Part shown: one piece after another, positions 52,613-63,990 of the stretch
Layout of the letters: every line of letters begins with the position of its first letter
Position numbering within the stretch: position 1 is the stretch's first letter
Origin: Pithys albifrons albifrons
Taxonomy: Eukaryota > Chordata > Aves > Passeriformes > Thamnophilidae
Length of the DNA: 64,000 bases
NCBI RefSeq assembly: GCF_047495875.1
Contig: NC_092460.1
Coordinates: 37,734,054 to 37,798,053 of the forward strand
Direction of reading: 5' to 3'
The notes under the pieces: model-generated
Told to the model about the DNA's origin: nothing
Databases searched by the model: none
The model's input: the letters and a program-made list of their open reading frames with translations, nothing else
Position numbers and translations under genes: made by a program

Positions 52613-55600
52613 GTAACCCAGGCACCGGCACCCTGGCGGTTCTTCGGTAGCTAACGAAGGAAGCACGTGAAAATCCCAAACTGAAACATATCCTACCCTT
52701 TTTAGTCTCCCCCAGGTAAGGTGGAAACTGCAGTGATGGCTGCCATCGATGCCGGATACCGTCACTTTGACTGTGCCTATGTATACCAGAATGAGAAGGA
52801 AGTTGGGGATGGGATCCAGCAGAAAATCAAGGAAGGTGTTGTGAAACGAGAGGACCTCTTCATCGTCAGTAAGGTATGGATCAGATGGTCATGGATTATG
52901 GACAAACTGGATTTACCTGTGATATTTTTTACAGTAGGAACTGAAAGCAGTTTAATGCTGTGGCATTGGAGAAACTAATAATGTAAACGAGATCATGCCG
53001 GATACTACTGTCTTGGTCCACTTCATGACCACAGAGATAGAGTTTGATCCTTTCTGGTCCACTGACAGTAATTGTTAATGTTGGAGCCATTGGATAGGAA
53101 GAGTGTGTTCCTTCAGAAGAATCAGTCTTACCCTAACTGTCTGGTGGCAGCTTCCCCACACTTTATTCCAATATCACTGAAGGAAGGCGAGTCTGATTTC
53201 CCCTCCACAATGTTCAGAAACCTTGAGTACCACAGCCCTGTTGCATTCTGATACTCTGCTGAGAAGACAGAATGCTGGGGGATGGAGGAGAAGATGCCAA
53301 CTGCAGACCAATCTGCAGGAAAAGAGGGAGTGGGCAGCACAAATTATATCTGAACTAATGGAACCGGGGAACTTAGTTATGATCCTGCTCAAACACTGTG
53401 CTGCTCCTTCACACACATTGCCTTCAGTGGCTGGCCTATCCCATCCCAGAGCACCAGATCTGAAGAGCACTAACATGACTTCATTTTGCCATCCAAAGGA
53501 GATGGAGCCTTTCTGTGTCATACAGGAGAGCACCTGAGAGCTCTAATCCAGGAGGTCACAGTGTGCCTTGGTTTTTGTCTCTAGCTGTGGTGCACATTTC
53601 ATGAGAAGCCTCTGGTGAAGGGAGTCTGCCAGAAGACTCTTGCTGACTTGAAACTGGATTACCTGGATCTCTACCTTGTCCACTGGCCTTTTGGGTTCAA
53701 GGTACAGTAGCAGCAATACCCATAGCTTTGATTCTCGTGCCTCTCACTTTCACTTTACAGCCCAACAGTTGCTCTGACTGAGAAAGACAATGGCATGTTT
53801 GTCATCTGTGTCAGCACTGCTGTACTGCTTTACTCTGGCCATGTGAGTCACAGTCATGTCTCTGCTCCTGAGATTGCTGTTTCCATACCCGTTCATCCTG
53901 GGAATGATGGTATGAAAACTAGGGGCAGGTCTCCCAGCTACAAGCATAAGACAGGCTGCTTTTCCTTTCCTCTTGCAAATCCAGTCTATGTTCATGTCAA
54001 ATTTCCCCTTGTAGGAAGGAGGGCTGTACTTCGCTGCCTATCTGAAATTTTCCTCTATGTGATACAGAGTCAAAGGACAAAAGGAAATACTTCTGGTTTC
54101 CATTTCTGTCTTTACTCACCAAGTCCTTAATGTTGTACAGATTGAGCTATCCTTGCTTGTTCCACTGAGACAGGAATTTAAAAGGTGAAGCTTCAGTGAG
54201 AGAAGTTAGGCCCCCAAGACTAATGGGGAGTTGATGTCTCAGTTTGAATATTTCTCATCTTAGCCTTTCTGTCATGCTGGAGTCTGATCTGTCTCTGTTC
54301 TACCTGTTGTATTTGAGATGCTTATCTTTTTTCATGCTCTGTTTTAGCTTTATGTTAACAAAGTCATGAAAATGAAGCTGTCTCATGGTGACAGCAACAA
54401 ACAGCTTCTAAATAAAGTTCAGTCTTTGTGTCTTTTCGTAACTTGTACAGAAAGGCTTTTTTAATTTTGCTAGTGCTGGTGGCTTTACACTGAGCTTTGT
54501 CATGGAAGAACTGTCTTTTCAGCAGACCTGGCATTGTGTTGACCAAAGTGTTCCCAATACCTACTTATGTCCCTTGATGGCCCTCTGGAAAAAGAACCAA
54601 ACAGTTCTTCCTAAGTGGGAACTAAAGAACAATACCTGAGGTGAACATGTGCGAGACTGGAGTTTATAGTTCTGAGTGGTTTTTTTCCCTGTAGAGGAAT
54701 GTGCCATGACCTCCGGGAGTCCAGCAATAAAAACTGTCCTTAAGAGAATGGTCACTAGCAAAATGCCTTAAATTCCTTCCACTTTTCAAGAAGGAATAAC
54801 TGAATGTAGTTAAGAATTGGAACTCTTGCCTGCATTAGAAGTTTAAGCTGTTTTGATTGTGAACTCTCATGGTATTAAGTGAACTTCTCAACAGATTTTC
54901 AAGCATTTTCTTTGTCACTGACAGGCAGGAGAGGAACTGTTTCCCACAGATGACAAAGGTATGGCTATCTCCAGCAACACTGATATTCTACAGACATGGG
55001 AGGTAAGCTCATCCGAGTAAAGAGTCACATCATCTGTCCTCAGCACTGGTCTTGGCTTTAGCTGTTGCAGAATGGCCCATGCACATATGCAGAATTAGTT
55101 AAAAAGAATTCACAAAAGCACATAGTAGCTTTTAAAACTGTGCTTTCCATGAAGAGAAATAAGAGAAAAAAACATCAGGAAAAATACACTCAGGTCATCT
55201 CTTGTACACTGCATGCTGACTTGGCTCTACTTTATGTCAGGCCATGGAAGAGCTGGTGGATGCTGGTCTGGTAAAAGCCATCGGAATATCCAACTTTAAC
55301 CATGAGCAGATTGAAAGAATCTTGAACAAACCAGGACTGAAGTACAAGCCTGCAAACAACCAGGTAATCTGCAAAGTGACTGCAGGTGAATACTTTTCAG
55401 GGATTATAAAGATCTGATTACAGTTGAATGAGGAGATGGGAAAAGGAAAAGAAAGTAGACACAGCGTGTACTTTAAATCCCACTCTGTGGATATTTCTTG
55501 GTACAAACTGGAACAAAACATTTCCTTTTTGTCTCACCTTGCTGAACCACTTTTTACAAATTCTGGATTATTTTCCTAGGAAGCATTCTCTATGGAGAGA

Positions 55601-58359
55601 TGAAGAATCCAGATACGAGGTATCATTCTGACAATAATCATTGAGTTTTATAAAGCCTCTCAGAACAAAATCCATAAAGGATTTGAGTACTCATTGTAAA
55701 AGTTGGTGCCCTGTAACATTATTGTCTTGTATTGTTACACAGACTACACACAGGGAAGGGTGAAGGCAACCTGTAATTAGGAAATCAGGATTTAAAAGAA
55801 TCTCTGGAGCATGGGAAAACTACAGTAGTTCCACAGCTCTCAGTCTCTGCTTCTGTGTTGGCAGATTGAATGTCATCCATACCTTTCCCAGGAGAAGCTG
55901 ATCAACTATTGCCAATCCAAAGGGATCACGGTGACAGCATACTGTCCCCTTGGCCGTCCTGATGGGTAATTTCCAAGTGGGTTACCACGATTTAAGCCTG
56001 AAACATTCAGACTAATTGAGTAATGATGCAGGTGTACATATATATATATATTAATTGATGGGCTAGATAATAGAACTTTTCTGGACTGATTCTTTATTGT
56101 TTCTTCCTTTTTGTTCTCCCTCTTTGTCTAGTTCCAAGCCAGAGGCACCTTCCCTTCTGGATGACCCCATAATCAAAGAGATTGCAACCAAGCACAACAA
56201 AACCCCAGCACAGGTGAATAGGTGCTCCTTCCTGTAACACAGCCATTAAAGAAACTTTGTCTGAAGAGAGGGAGCAGCCTCTAATGGTAAACTGCAGTGC
56301 TGTTCTGTGGCATTAACAAGCAATGCAGATTGTCCACTTTGTGGCCTACAGCATATCCTACTATTACCTATTTGACCCTCAGACAGGAAAAGGTTCTTGA
56401 CCCATCTTCAGATATCACATCCCCTCTCAGGTCCTCTTGCTGATTATGAAAGCTTTGCATAGACTGCTAAAAGCCTAACTGGAAAGAAAAGGATTTGTTC
56501 CAAAACTGAATAGGAAAGGAGGCCTTCCATGTGAGGCTCCACCACTTCTCTTTTTGCCCTCCAGGCAGAGCTACCTGGATTGCAGGGACAGGAATGATTT
56601 GAAATGCAGCTCTGCAGAAGTGGGTATAGCTTAGGAAAAATGGCTGTTGGAACAGGCTCTGCTTCCTCCATAGCAGAAGCCATCCTCTTTTCTGACTTGG
56701 TTGTCTGTTCTTGCAGGTTCTCCTTCGCTTCCAGATCCAGAGAAATGTGATTGTGATTCCCAAGTCTATCACACCACAGCGCATTGTGGAGAACTTCAAG
56801 GTGAGGGATTGGCAGTGAGCTGAGTGCAGCCCTTCAGGGATGGCACGGCTTCTCCCTGCAGAGCAAACAGAGATCCTTCCTCATCCTTGCCATGTCCTTC
56901 TTGGGCAGCAGGACTGGGCTCACTCTTTCTGTCTGGAAGTCAGGGCTACAGTGAAAACTACAGCTGAAGAAAAGATAGAGCTCTTGGAACAGTGTGCAAG
57001 TAACATTATCCATTACTTTACATGGTGTCTCCTGTTCTATGGACTTGTGGACAGAATGGTGGGCAGTAACAGTACTCAAAATACAGAGTAAACGACATTA
57101 AGGGAAGAGTCCCGGTAAACCACACAGCTCCACTGACTGTTAAGTCCCAGGGGGCAGTTTCTAAAATTGGACATCAGGATTTCAGATGTAACGTAGCTTG
57201 ATTTATAGAAATGTGGAAGTGTTGTATCTGTTACTTTGGTGCTCACCAACCACCTTGGAACAGCAGGCACGTGTACCTGCAACTGTCAGTCTTTTTTGTT
57301 TGGTTCTTCCCTCTGTCAGTAGAGTCTCCAAAATCCAAAGAAACTCCTTTTCCTTTCCTTGTTTTGTGAAGTTGTCATTTGTAACCAGCACTCTTTCTGA
57401 TGTGAACTTATTCTTTGATCTTGTGAATCTTGCTTCTCATTTGATTTGTTCAAAGAGGTAGTTTCCAGCTGTTTCTCTTTTTAGGTGTTTAACTTTGAAT
57501 TGACTAAAGAGGAGATGGCAACCCTTCTCAGCTTAAACAGAAACTGGAGGATCTGTGAAATGATCACGTAAGTGACCCTTTGTCTCCTTCACACTCCTAC
57601 ATTTTCAATTATGTTCATTTTGATCTCATAGGAACTGGTGTAGCTATTTAAACTGGGTATATTTTGAAATCTGAAATAAAATGAGGGATGAAGCATCTCT
57701 TATTTAACATCTTAGTGGAGTTACATTTTTTGTTTTATTGACTAAAGGATGATCATAAGTCACACTGTGTATTCATTGTAAATCCATTCTCCGGGAAACT
57801 TGTGTGTCAGGAATTCCAAAATGAGGGTTCTGGTTGATAACTTTGGCTATGTCCGTATGGGAGAAATGAACCTTAGGCAGTTTTAAACTTACAGTAATTT
57901 TTTCTGTGAGGTATTACAAACTGATGTCAGCTCTTACATAGGTGGTTGGGGGAGGGAGTGACCATTTGTTGTGCAGTACAAAGCACAACTGCTTGCAGAT
58001 AGGCACCTTGGAAGCATAGAGCAAGACAAGAAGTGTTGGCTGGAAGGCCACAGAAACTGCTGTTTCCTCTGTAAGCAGCCTGAATTTTAATTTTTAATCT
58101 GGAAAGTAATTTGGTCCCACCACTGTTCAGTGCCTGAGTAATAGAAAAAGATGAACATTTTGGTCCTGTATGCTTTTTCTATACTAGTAAGTCTCTTAAA
58201 TTCATTCTGCTGTTACTCGATTCAGAGCCTCCCTTGAAGGCTCTTCTATTCATCCACTGTTGTTCTATATAGCAATTATCAGCCTTAAGTAATCTTTCCT
58301 CTCTTATTTTCTCCAGGTGCAAAAATCATAAGGAGTACCCTTTCAATGCAGAATACTGA
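52550..58359 (+). CDS. AKR1B: Aldo-keto reductase, AKR1B (aldose reductase) type, ten exons
   Basis: Ten exons of 63, 168, 117, 78, 123, 101, 82, 84, 83 and 43 coding nt sum to 942 nt, giving 313 residues. All junctions are GT-AG and the frame holds throughout. The family folds as a TIM barrel and reduces aldehydes with NADPH in the cytosol; in aldose reductase the substrates include glucose. The tetrad is present: Asp43, Tyr48 (in DCAYVYQNE), Lys77 (IVSK) and His110 (VHWP). Trp111 of the substrate pocket and the NADPH-binding block IPKS (Lys260, Ser261), Arg266 and Glu269-Asn270 are also seen. Loop C has Cys296 and Cys301, matching AKR1B1 Cys298 and Cys303, and exon 3 ([13 protein letters not shown]) is closer to AKR1B1 than to AKR1B10. 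Odd points are a divergent N-terminus, Cys210 in AYCPLG where the family has Ser, and a two-residue deletion after PLGRPD. Paralogue naming is uncertain, hence the subfamily symbol. Confidence 0.95.
52706..52873 (+). CDS. AKR1B: AKR1B copy 1, exon 2 (residues 22-77)
   Basis: The acceptor is TTTTTAG. The exon is 168 nt, starts SPPGKVE, and carries catalytic Asp43, Tyr48 and Lys77. The donor is GTATGG. Intron 1 is only 93 bases. Confidence 0.95.
53585..53701 (+). CDS. AKR1B: AKR1B copy 1, exon 3 (residues 78-116)
   Basis: The 117-nt exon follows a TTTTTGTCTCTAG acceptor. It ends [11 protein letters not shown] with catalytic His110, and the donor is GTACAG. Confidence 0.95.
54925..55002 (+). 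CDS. AKR1B: AKR1B copy 1, exon 4 (residues 117-142)
   Basis: The 78-nt exon encodes [12 protein letters not shown] and DILQTWE, aligning with the FFPLDESGN and NILDTW region of aldose reductase. The donor is GTAAGC. Confidence 0.95.
55241..55363 (+). CDS. AKR1B: AKR1B copy 1, exon 5 (residues 143-183)
   Basis: The 123-nt exon encodes [20 protein letters not shown] and [10 protein letters not shown], a near-invariant stretch of the family that includes the Ser-Asn pair binding the nicotinamide. Confidence 0.95.
55865..55965 (+). CDS. AKR1B: AKR1B copy 1, exon 6 (residues 184-217, last codon split)
   Basis: The 101-nt exon encodes [20 protein letters not shown] and [14 protein letters not shown]. 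It is six bases shorter than the usual 107 nt, so the loop after PLG loses two residues. Tyr209, which stacks on the nicotinamide, is present. Confidence 0.93.
56035..56052. repeat. (AT)n microsatellite in AKR1B intron 6
   Basis: A short alternating AT run between exons 6 and 7. Confidence 0.85.
56132..56213 (+). CDS. AKR1B: AKR1B copy 1, exon 7 (residues 217-244)
   Basis: The 82-nt exon completes Gly217 and encodes [18 protein letters not shown] and KHNKTPAQ. The donor is GTGAAT. Confidence 0.95.
56717..56800 (+). CDS. AKR1B: AKR1B copy 1, exon 8 (residues 245-272)
   Basis: The 84-nt exon encodes [17 protein letters not shown] and [11 protein letters not shown], the block that holds the 2'-phosphate and adenine of NADPH. 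Confidence 0.95.
57485..57567 (+). CDS. AKR1B: AKR1B copy 1, exon 9 (residues 273-300, last codon split)
   Basis: The 83-nt exon encodes [20 protein letters not shown] and WRICEMIT. It includes the start of specificity loop C, with Cys296 and Met298 at the positions of AKR1B1 Cys298 and Leu300. Confidence 0.94.
58317..58359 (+). CDS. AKR1B: AKR1B copy 1, exon 10 (residues 300-313 and stop)
   Basis: After TTTTCTCCAG the exon completes Thr300 and encodes [13 protein letters not shown] then TGA. The YPFNAEY end is typical of AKR1B proteins. An untranslated tail follows. Confidence 0.94.
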
Positions 58360-58542
58360 AGCTGGTTTTATCCTGTCCTCCTGCAGGCCTCTTAAGTATA
58401 ATGAGCTTCTATCATTGCCTTAAATCGCCTGCTATGTAGCTTGCACATTGTCTCTCTCCTACCAGCAAAGGCACAGTATTTGTATTCAGTTACTTTGAGT
58501 TTTCCTTCTTTGGTGGAACAAAATAGTGAAACTGTTCTGAAG

Positions 58543-58548
58543 AATAAA
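58543..58548 (+). terminator. Poly(A) signal candidate for AKR1B copy 1
   Basis: AATAAA lies 184 bases after the stop codon. A second AATAAA at 58920-58925 could serve a longer 3' UTR. Confidence 0.45.
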
Positions 58549-61500
58549 ATACAGGTGACGATAATTCTCTTCTCGTTAGATGAGTGTCTCTGCATGGCTG
58601 AAATAGTAAATAAGAAAACAGAAGAATAACCCAGCAACTGATTTTATCTTATCTTGCATCAACACTACTTAAGACTGCAGGGTGTGAGCACAGAAGGAAG
58701 ATCCATCCTGAAAGAATGAATTACATAATCACTACCTGAAGATAAAAGGTGACAATTAATTTTATTCCTAGAGCACAGTCCAAAGCTTTCTATGAAAGAA
58801 GACTAAATGGGAGAAATGTCCAGACCTACTGATGCATACCAACTCATACTAGGCCTTAATTCTGTTATATTTTTTACAGGCTGAAACTGGACAAAGATCA
58901 GTGTTCAATTTTATTCTTAAATAAAAAAGAAATGTTTGGATTACTGCTGGTTTGGAAGTTCTATTGTAATGTGAAAGTTAACAAATCAAGCAATTTGCAT
59001 GAACAATGTCATCCCTATTCAATTTTAAATGATGTCACAAGAGCATGAAGATGTTGTCTTCATCAAAAGATGAAGAACTTAGTATAATAAGCTGTGGTTG
59101 ACAGAGCAGTGCTGACAAGGGAGTGGTCAGGAGACTTTACTGAGAACAAGACGATGAACCAAAAACTGCTTTTGTAAAGATTAATATTAGTAGGACCTAA
59201 TGCTGACTCCTCCCTGCTTGTGCCGTACTAACTTCCATTGCAATTTAGTATGCAACAAGTAAATACGCTTACACAACCTTGAGCTACTTGAATTGTGCAT
59301 CATTGGTTTCTAAGTATGACTGCACGTATGGAAGATGTTTGACAGATGACAGAAAGGCCGAGAGATTGAATGACATGGGAGCATCAAGATCTTGCCTTGA
59401 TCAGGAGTTAAATGATGTTGGATATAGTGACCCATGACTAAGCAGCTAGTACAAACAAGAATTGGATGAAGAGTTTTGGTACATAAAAGCTATGGATGTA
59501 AAAGTTACAGGAGAACAATACCTAGAAGTGCTGGAAAGCTACATGGTGATAGTGTGGACTGATCTGGCTGCCAGGCTGTGCTGACATCTACCTTTAAAAA
59601 GCCACAGTAGAAGAGACTATGGGGAAACATCACTATGCCTGTGCAGATATGCAAAATGTTGAGAACACAAGATGTAATAGCATGTGTTAGTGCTGAGCCA
59701 CTGCCCAGTGTTTGACATAGGTCAGAGTTGAGTACTGATTGCCCCGGAGTGAGGCCACATTGACTCACTGGAGTATTTTATGAGGGGCACATAACATTAC
59801 ACCTTGTGAATACTTGCAGTGTCACTCTCCTGTGATTTTTAACATCCATAGGTCATATGTATCAAGACTCCTTCAACACATATGTAACTCTCCCTGACAG
59901 GCTCTCCTTCCATTGGTCCACTTGGGAAATCCAACTCACATTGTTTGGTCCTCTCTTGCCACATAAATAATGCAAAAACAACTTGGCTGTTTTATGTGAA
60001 TAAAAAGAAAGAAGCTTTTGTTTTCAAATGAGGTGTGAACAAAACTTGTCCTTTTGGTTTGTGCAGTAGTTATGAGAGAGACAGGACAATGGACCTCAGA
60101 TACATTTCGGCTTTGGATGTTGATAATACTTACTTGCAATCATTCCAACAGGGAAAAAACTCCAAACATGCAAACATTCATCTCAATACACTGATGTTGA
60201 GATCACATAGGATTCTAATATACTCTAGGGATTTATGTGTGCATATATATAAATACCAATAATGCTTTTCTGATGGAGAAAAACTTACAAAAGAATAGAA
60301 GTTTGTCTCAAGACAAGGGAAAATAGGTACTGGAGCACAAATCTTAATGCTCAGTATTATTTAGCATAGGCAAACAAAAGAATCAGAATTTATATGGGGC
60401 ATTGTTTTCCCCTTTGATTTTTATGGTGTGTTCATGGGACATTGTTTGTGGGGGGGTTTTAAACACATTTCCGTATTTGAAATACTCTGTACTGGCCATA
60501 CTTGTCCTTTACTCAGGAGTCACATGAAACAGTTGGGGGGAATTCATCTCACCTAACTTTAGATGTCCACAGTGTAGGTGCAAGCAGCCACTTCAGGGCC
60601 ACCCTCTAAGCTCCTGTCACTGCCGAGATGTTTGGGCAAAACAAGGCAGCAGCCTTAATGCCATTCATCATGCTCATGGCCAGGGCTGCTCTTGGCTCTG
60701 CAGACCTAGCACATTGTCTCTCCCACTCCTGAGAGCAGAGATGAGGTCCGCTGCAGTCACCTGCACTTAAAGAACACAAACTCTTCCTTGGACAGTCCCC
60801 ACTAATAAAACCTTATAGTGCTTTTCCCTACAGGCATCAGAGGAGGCTTGAATTTCTGTCATTGTAGGCCAGGAGCAAACCAGACAGCCTTCCTACTGGT
60901 AAAGGTTGTTTCCACTGGGACCTACCCACTTTGATCATTTAGAATCTGGTATTTCTCAGCTGCCAAACATTGCTCTTGAAGCTGTGATCTTTGGTGAAAT
61001 AAAATTCCTAAGTGCAAATGTCAACACAACAAACCTGAAAGGCACTACAATAAGCATCTGGTTTTACTACAAACCTTTGCACACAGGTCAAATTAGACCC
61101 TTACACACAGAGTTCTTCATCTCATGCAAGGCACTTTTGGGCATGTCATCAAGCACACAGTTTGCAGTATCTCCCAGGCTAGTTGTCATCCAGCAACAAA
61201 CACAATACTTTACCAAAGGCCCTGCCATCATCTGACAATCTCAGACATACCTTCTGGACAGAGAAACAGCTGACAGCTCCTGTGTCTTAGCATGATCTGA
61301 GCAAAGTCTCACACTAACAGGAACAAACAACAAGCAAAATGCAAAACTTTTGCCTAAAATCCTCTCTTAAAAGACAGATACCTCTTATCCAAGAAATCAC
61401 TGGGGGAAATCAAGCACCCACCCTCACAGGTTGCAGCAGAAGCAACACAAAAATCTGATTGACTTTGGCAGTTCCTACACTGAGACCTTTTACATCTGGA

Positions 61501-63249
61501 GTCAAAGCTTATAGCAAAAAATGCCTCAAAATAAATAACTGCTAAGAAGCTTTTTATCTTTTTAGCAGCAAAGGTATTTACTGACAACATTGGAGGCAAG
61601 TTCATACTGGGAAAAAACTTGCCTAACTTGTTTGTGTAAAATAAGCCATTTACACAGTCTTGAGTTTATAGTTACACCTTCTAATTTTCATATTAATGAC
61701 CAGGCAAAATCTTGGGTGGAACTTTCCTTTTGGCTTGAAAGTTGGGTAGTGGTCTCCTGACTTCATCCCTCGGGTGGTCTTGAAGCGTCTTCATCACTGT
61801 TGGACTTATGCCTTTTCTTTGTTCAATGACATGACCTGTCAAACTTGTAACATCTTGACTTTAACTCTACAAGATCTTGGATCTTTACCATTTCATCCTA
61901 TTGAAGTGTCTAGCTTACTTTATGACTTCTAATACATGGTACACTGGTCTCTATAATTGTTAGACAGTGCGTACCAGAACAAAGCGACTCCATCACTTCA
62001 TGCTGTTTCATGAGTTAAGTGGCCTTGCTATGCAAACAACATTTTGCAAAGCAGAATTAGAAATTTAACAAAACTTGGTTTTTTGGTCTCTTTCCTCTTT
62101 CAAAAGCAGAACACGACTAGCTTGAACATTCAGGAAATAAGAGAGCCAGAGGCAAACTGGTGCTTCATCTGCCCTGAAAAACCAAATCACAGGCATGGTT
62201 CAACACTTTATTTGGGAAAAAAAAAAAGTGAAGTGCATATTGCATAGCCCTTAGTAGGCATCAGCAAGAAGGGGCTAGTGCAGGTGATAATTTTTATGTT
62301 TTAAAATAGGTTCTGTGAAGGACAGCAATCTTTGTTACGACAAGTTTCCACATGACTTCTGCAAATAATTAAGACCAAGACAGAGGTCAGGCATGGAAAA
62401 CTGATTTCTGAGCCCAGCTAATACCATGTAGCCCACCTCCCCAACAGTATGCACTCTGCACACCAGCTCTGTCCCTCTGATAACCTTTGCTCCAGTCCCT
62501 CACCCACCATCAGCAGTGCTTACCAGGAATGCCCACCAGACACAATGCCAGTCACAGGGGACTTCTGTACAGGTCTGCAGATGGACAGTGTCTATTTCCC
62601 TGAACTGAGGAAGGGACAGTAGGAAGGAGAAAAGGAAGTGTGAAACCCCCTAGACTAGGATGGCATCAGGCCTCCAGCAAACAGCTTTCTTTTAATATTG
62701 CCATCAGCACTCCTACTATCCCAGTCTTTCCATTGATTTCATTGACTCCTGCACCAAATCTCAGGAGTTTGAGCATGCTCAGAGCAGATTTACAGAGAAG
62801 GAATACAGGAAAAAAAAATCAAACACTGCATTATATAACTATTTTGTGATGTAACCTGAAACATCACACCTTTCTGAGGATGGCTGATGGTTCTGACAAA
62901 AAACAGGAGAAAGATTACAGTGGCAATTGTCTGCCCTCAGGTAAGCAGAGCAAAATTACAAAGCTATAAAGCAGCTGAAGATTTGCTGTGGGAAAGGGAC
63001 ACACAGAAAAATGAACTATTATACTCCCAGCGGTGCTTGCACCTGAATAAATTCTCCAAGCAGGAGTAATCAGCAAAGTTTCTCGGGTGGTGTTAACACA
63101 ACACCTTCTCCTGTTCTTCTGCAGTTTTCAAAAAAAAAAATTAAACACTAAAATAACATTCTTCTTTAAATTCACTGTTTTCTAACTTACTTCCACAAAG
63201 CAGCTCACTTTTACTCTCCTGTTACCTCAAGTATCATTCCACCTTCCGA
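58549..63249. other. Spacer between the two AKR1B copies
   Basis: The first few hundred bases may be 3' UTR of copy 1 if the second poly(A) signal is used. The rest shows no exon, no AKR-like remnant and no clear repeat. Confidence 0.5.
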
Positions 63250-63990
63250 GGGGCACTGAGAGCTGAAAGCTCCAGATTCACATCGGCATCACGGGAGCTC
63301 TGCAAGATCCCGAACCATCGCTGCCACGGGGGCAAGCTCTCAGAGCCCTTCCTTATCCCGAGGCTCATAGCCCGCATCCGCGGAGAGACCAGCTCCGGGG
63401 ACCTGGGGAGACGCAGAACGAACCCGCCCAAACTGGGTGTACTGGCGGCAGTGGGGCGGTGGCTGTCCCGGGCGGGCGGGTCCCGGCACGGGCCGGCACG
63501 GCCCGGCCGACAGTAAAGGCTCCGCAGGCGGTACTACGGGGCAGCATTCCCGGCTGGAGCGATGGCGACCTACGTGCCGCTCAACACCGGAGCCAAGATG
63601 CCTGTCATGGGGCTGGGCACATGGAAGGTAATGGGGATCTCGGCGGTGCCCTCGACCGAGCCGCGGTCCCATGCTGTCAGCAGGGCTGGGTCTGCACCCG
63701 GTGCAATCACCTCCGAGGGGATACGGAGCGCTCTGAATTGGGGATGAAGCTGGAGCAGCTCGGCTCGGTTCCCACCGACGTGCCGGGCTGGAGCGCTGCG
63801 CTGACGGCGCCCCGGACAACCCGCCCGGGATACCCTCTCGCTCTGGTCGCCTCCGCAGGCAGAGCCCCACGCTGCTTTTGAAACTCTTTTCCCTAGCGTG
63901 CCCTCTGTCCTTGTCGCCCCCTCTCCTGCCACAACGGAGAGCTGACTTTTGGGTCCCTCCCTGCCCCTTGAGTCGGCTCCCTCCTTCACC
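63250..63990. promoter_or_regulatory. CpG-rich promoter region of AKR1B copy 2
   Basis: GC and CpG density rise sharply here, with GGGCGGGCGGG and repeated CCGGC blocks just upstream of the ATG. No TATA box is visible. The reading frames on both strands around the exon are products of base composition. Confidence 0.6.
63562..63627 (+). CDS. AKR1B: AKR1B copy 2, exon 1 only (gene continues past the window)
   Basis: The 66-nt exon encodes MATYVPLNTGAKMPVMGLGT then WK, and ends at AAG before GTAATG. This is the canonical N-terminus of AKR1B enzymes, including Trp20 of the pocket, and has the 22-codon length of human AKR1B1 exon 1. No exon 2 (SPPG or similar) occurs in the remaining 370 bases, so the gene is cut by the window edge and not truncated by mutation. 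It is in the same orientation as copy 1, about 5.2 kb after that copy's stop codon. Confidence 0.9.

Noticed and set aside
63340..63989. Frames of 139-176 codons around the second AKR1B exon 1
   Set aside because: They come from GC-rich promoter sequence in shadow frames. Only the 66-nt exon at 63562-63627 matches the family.
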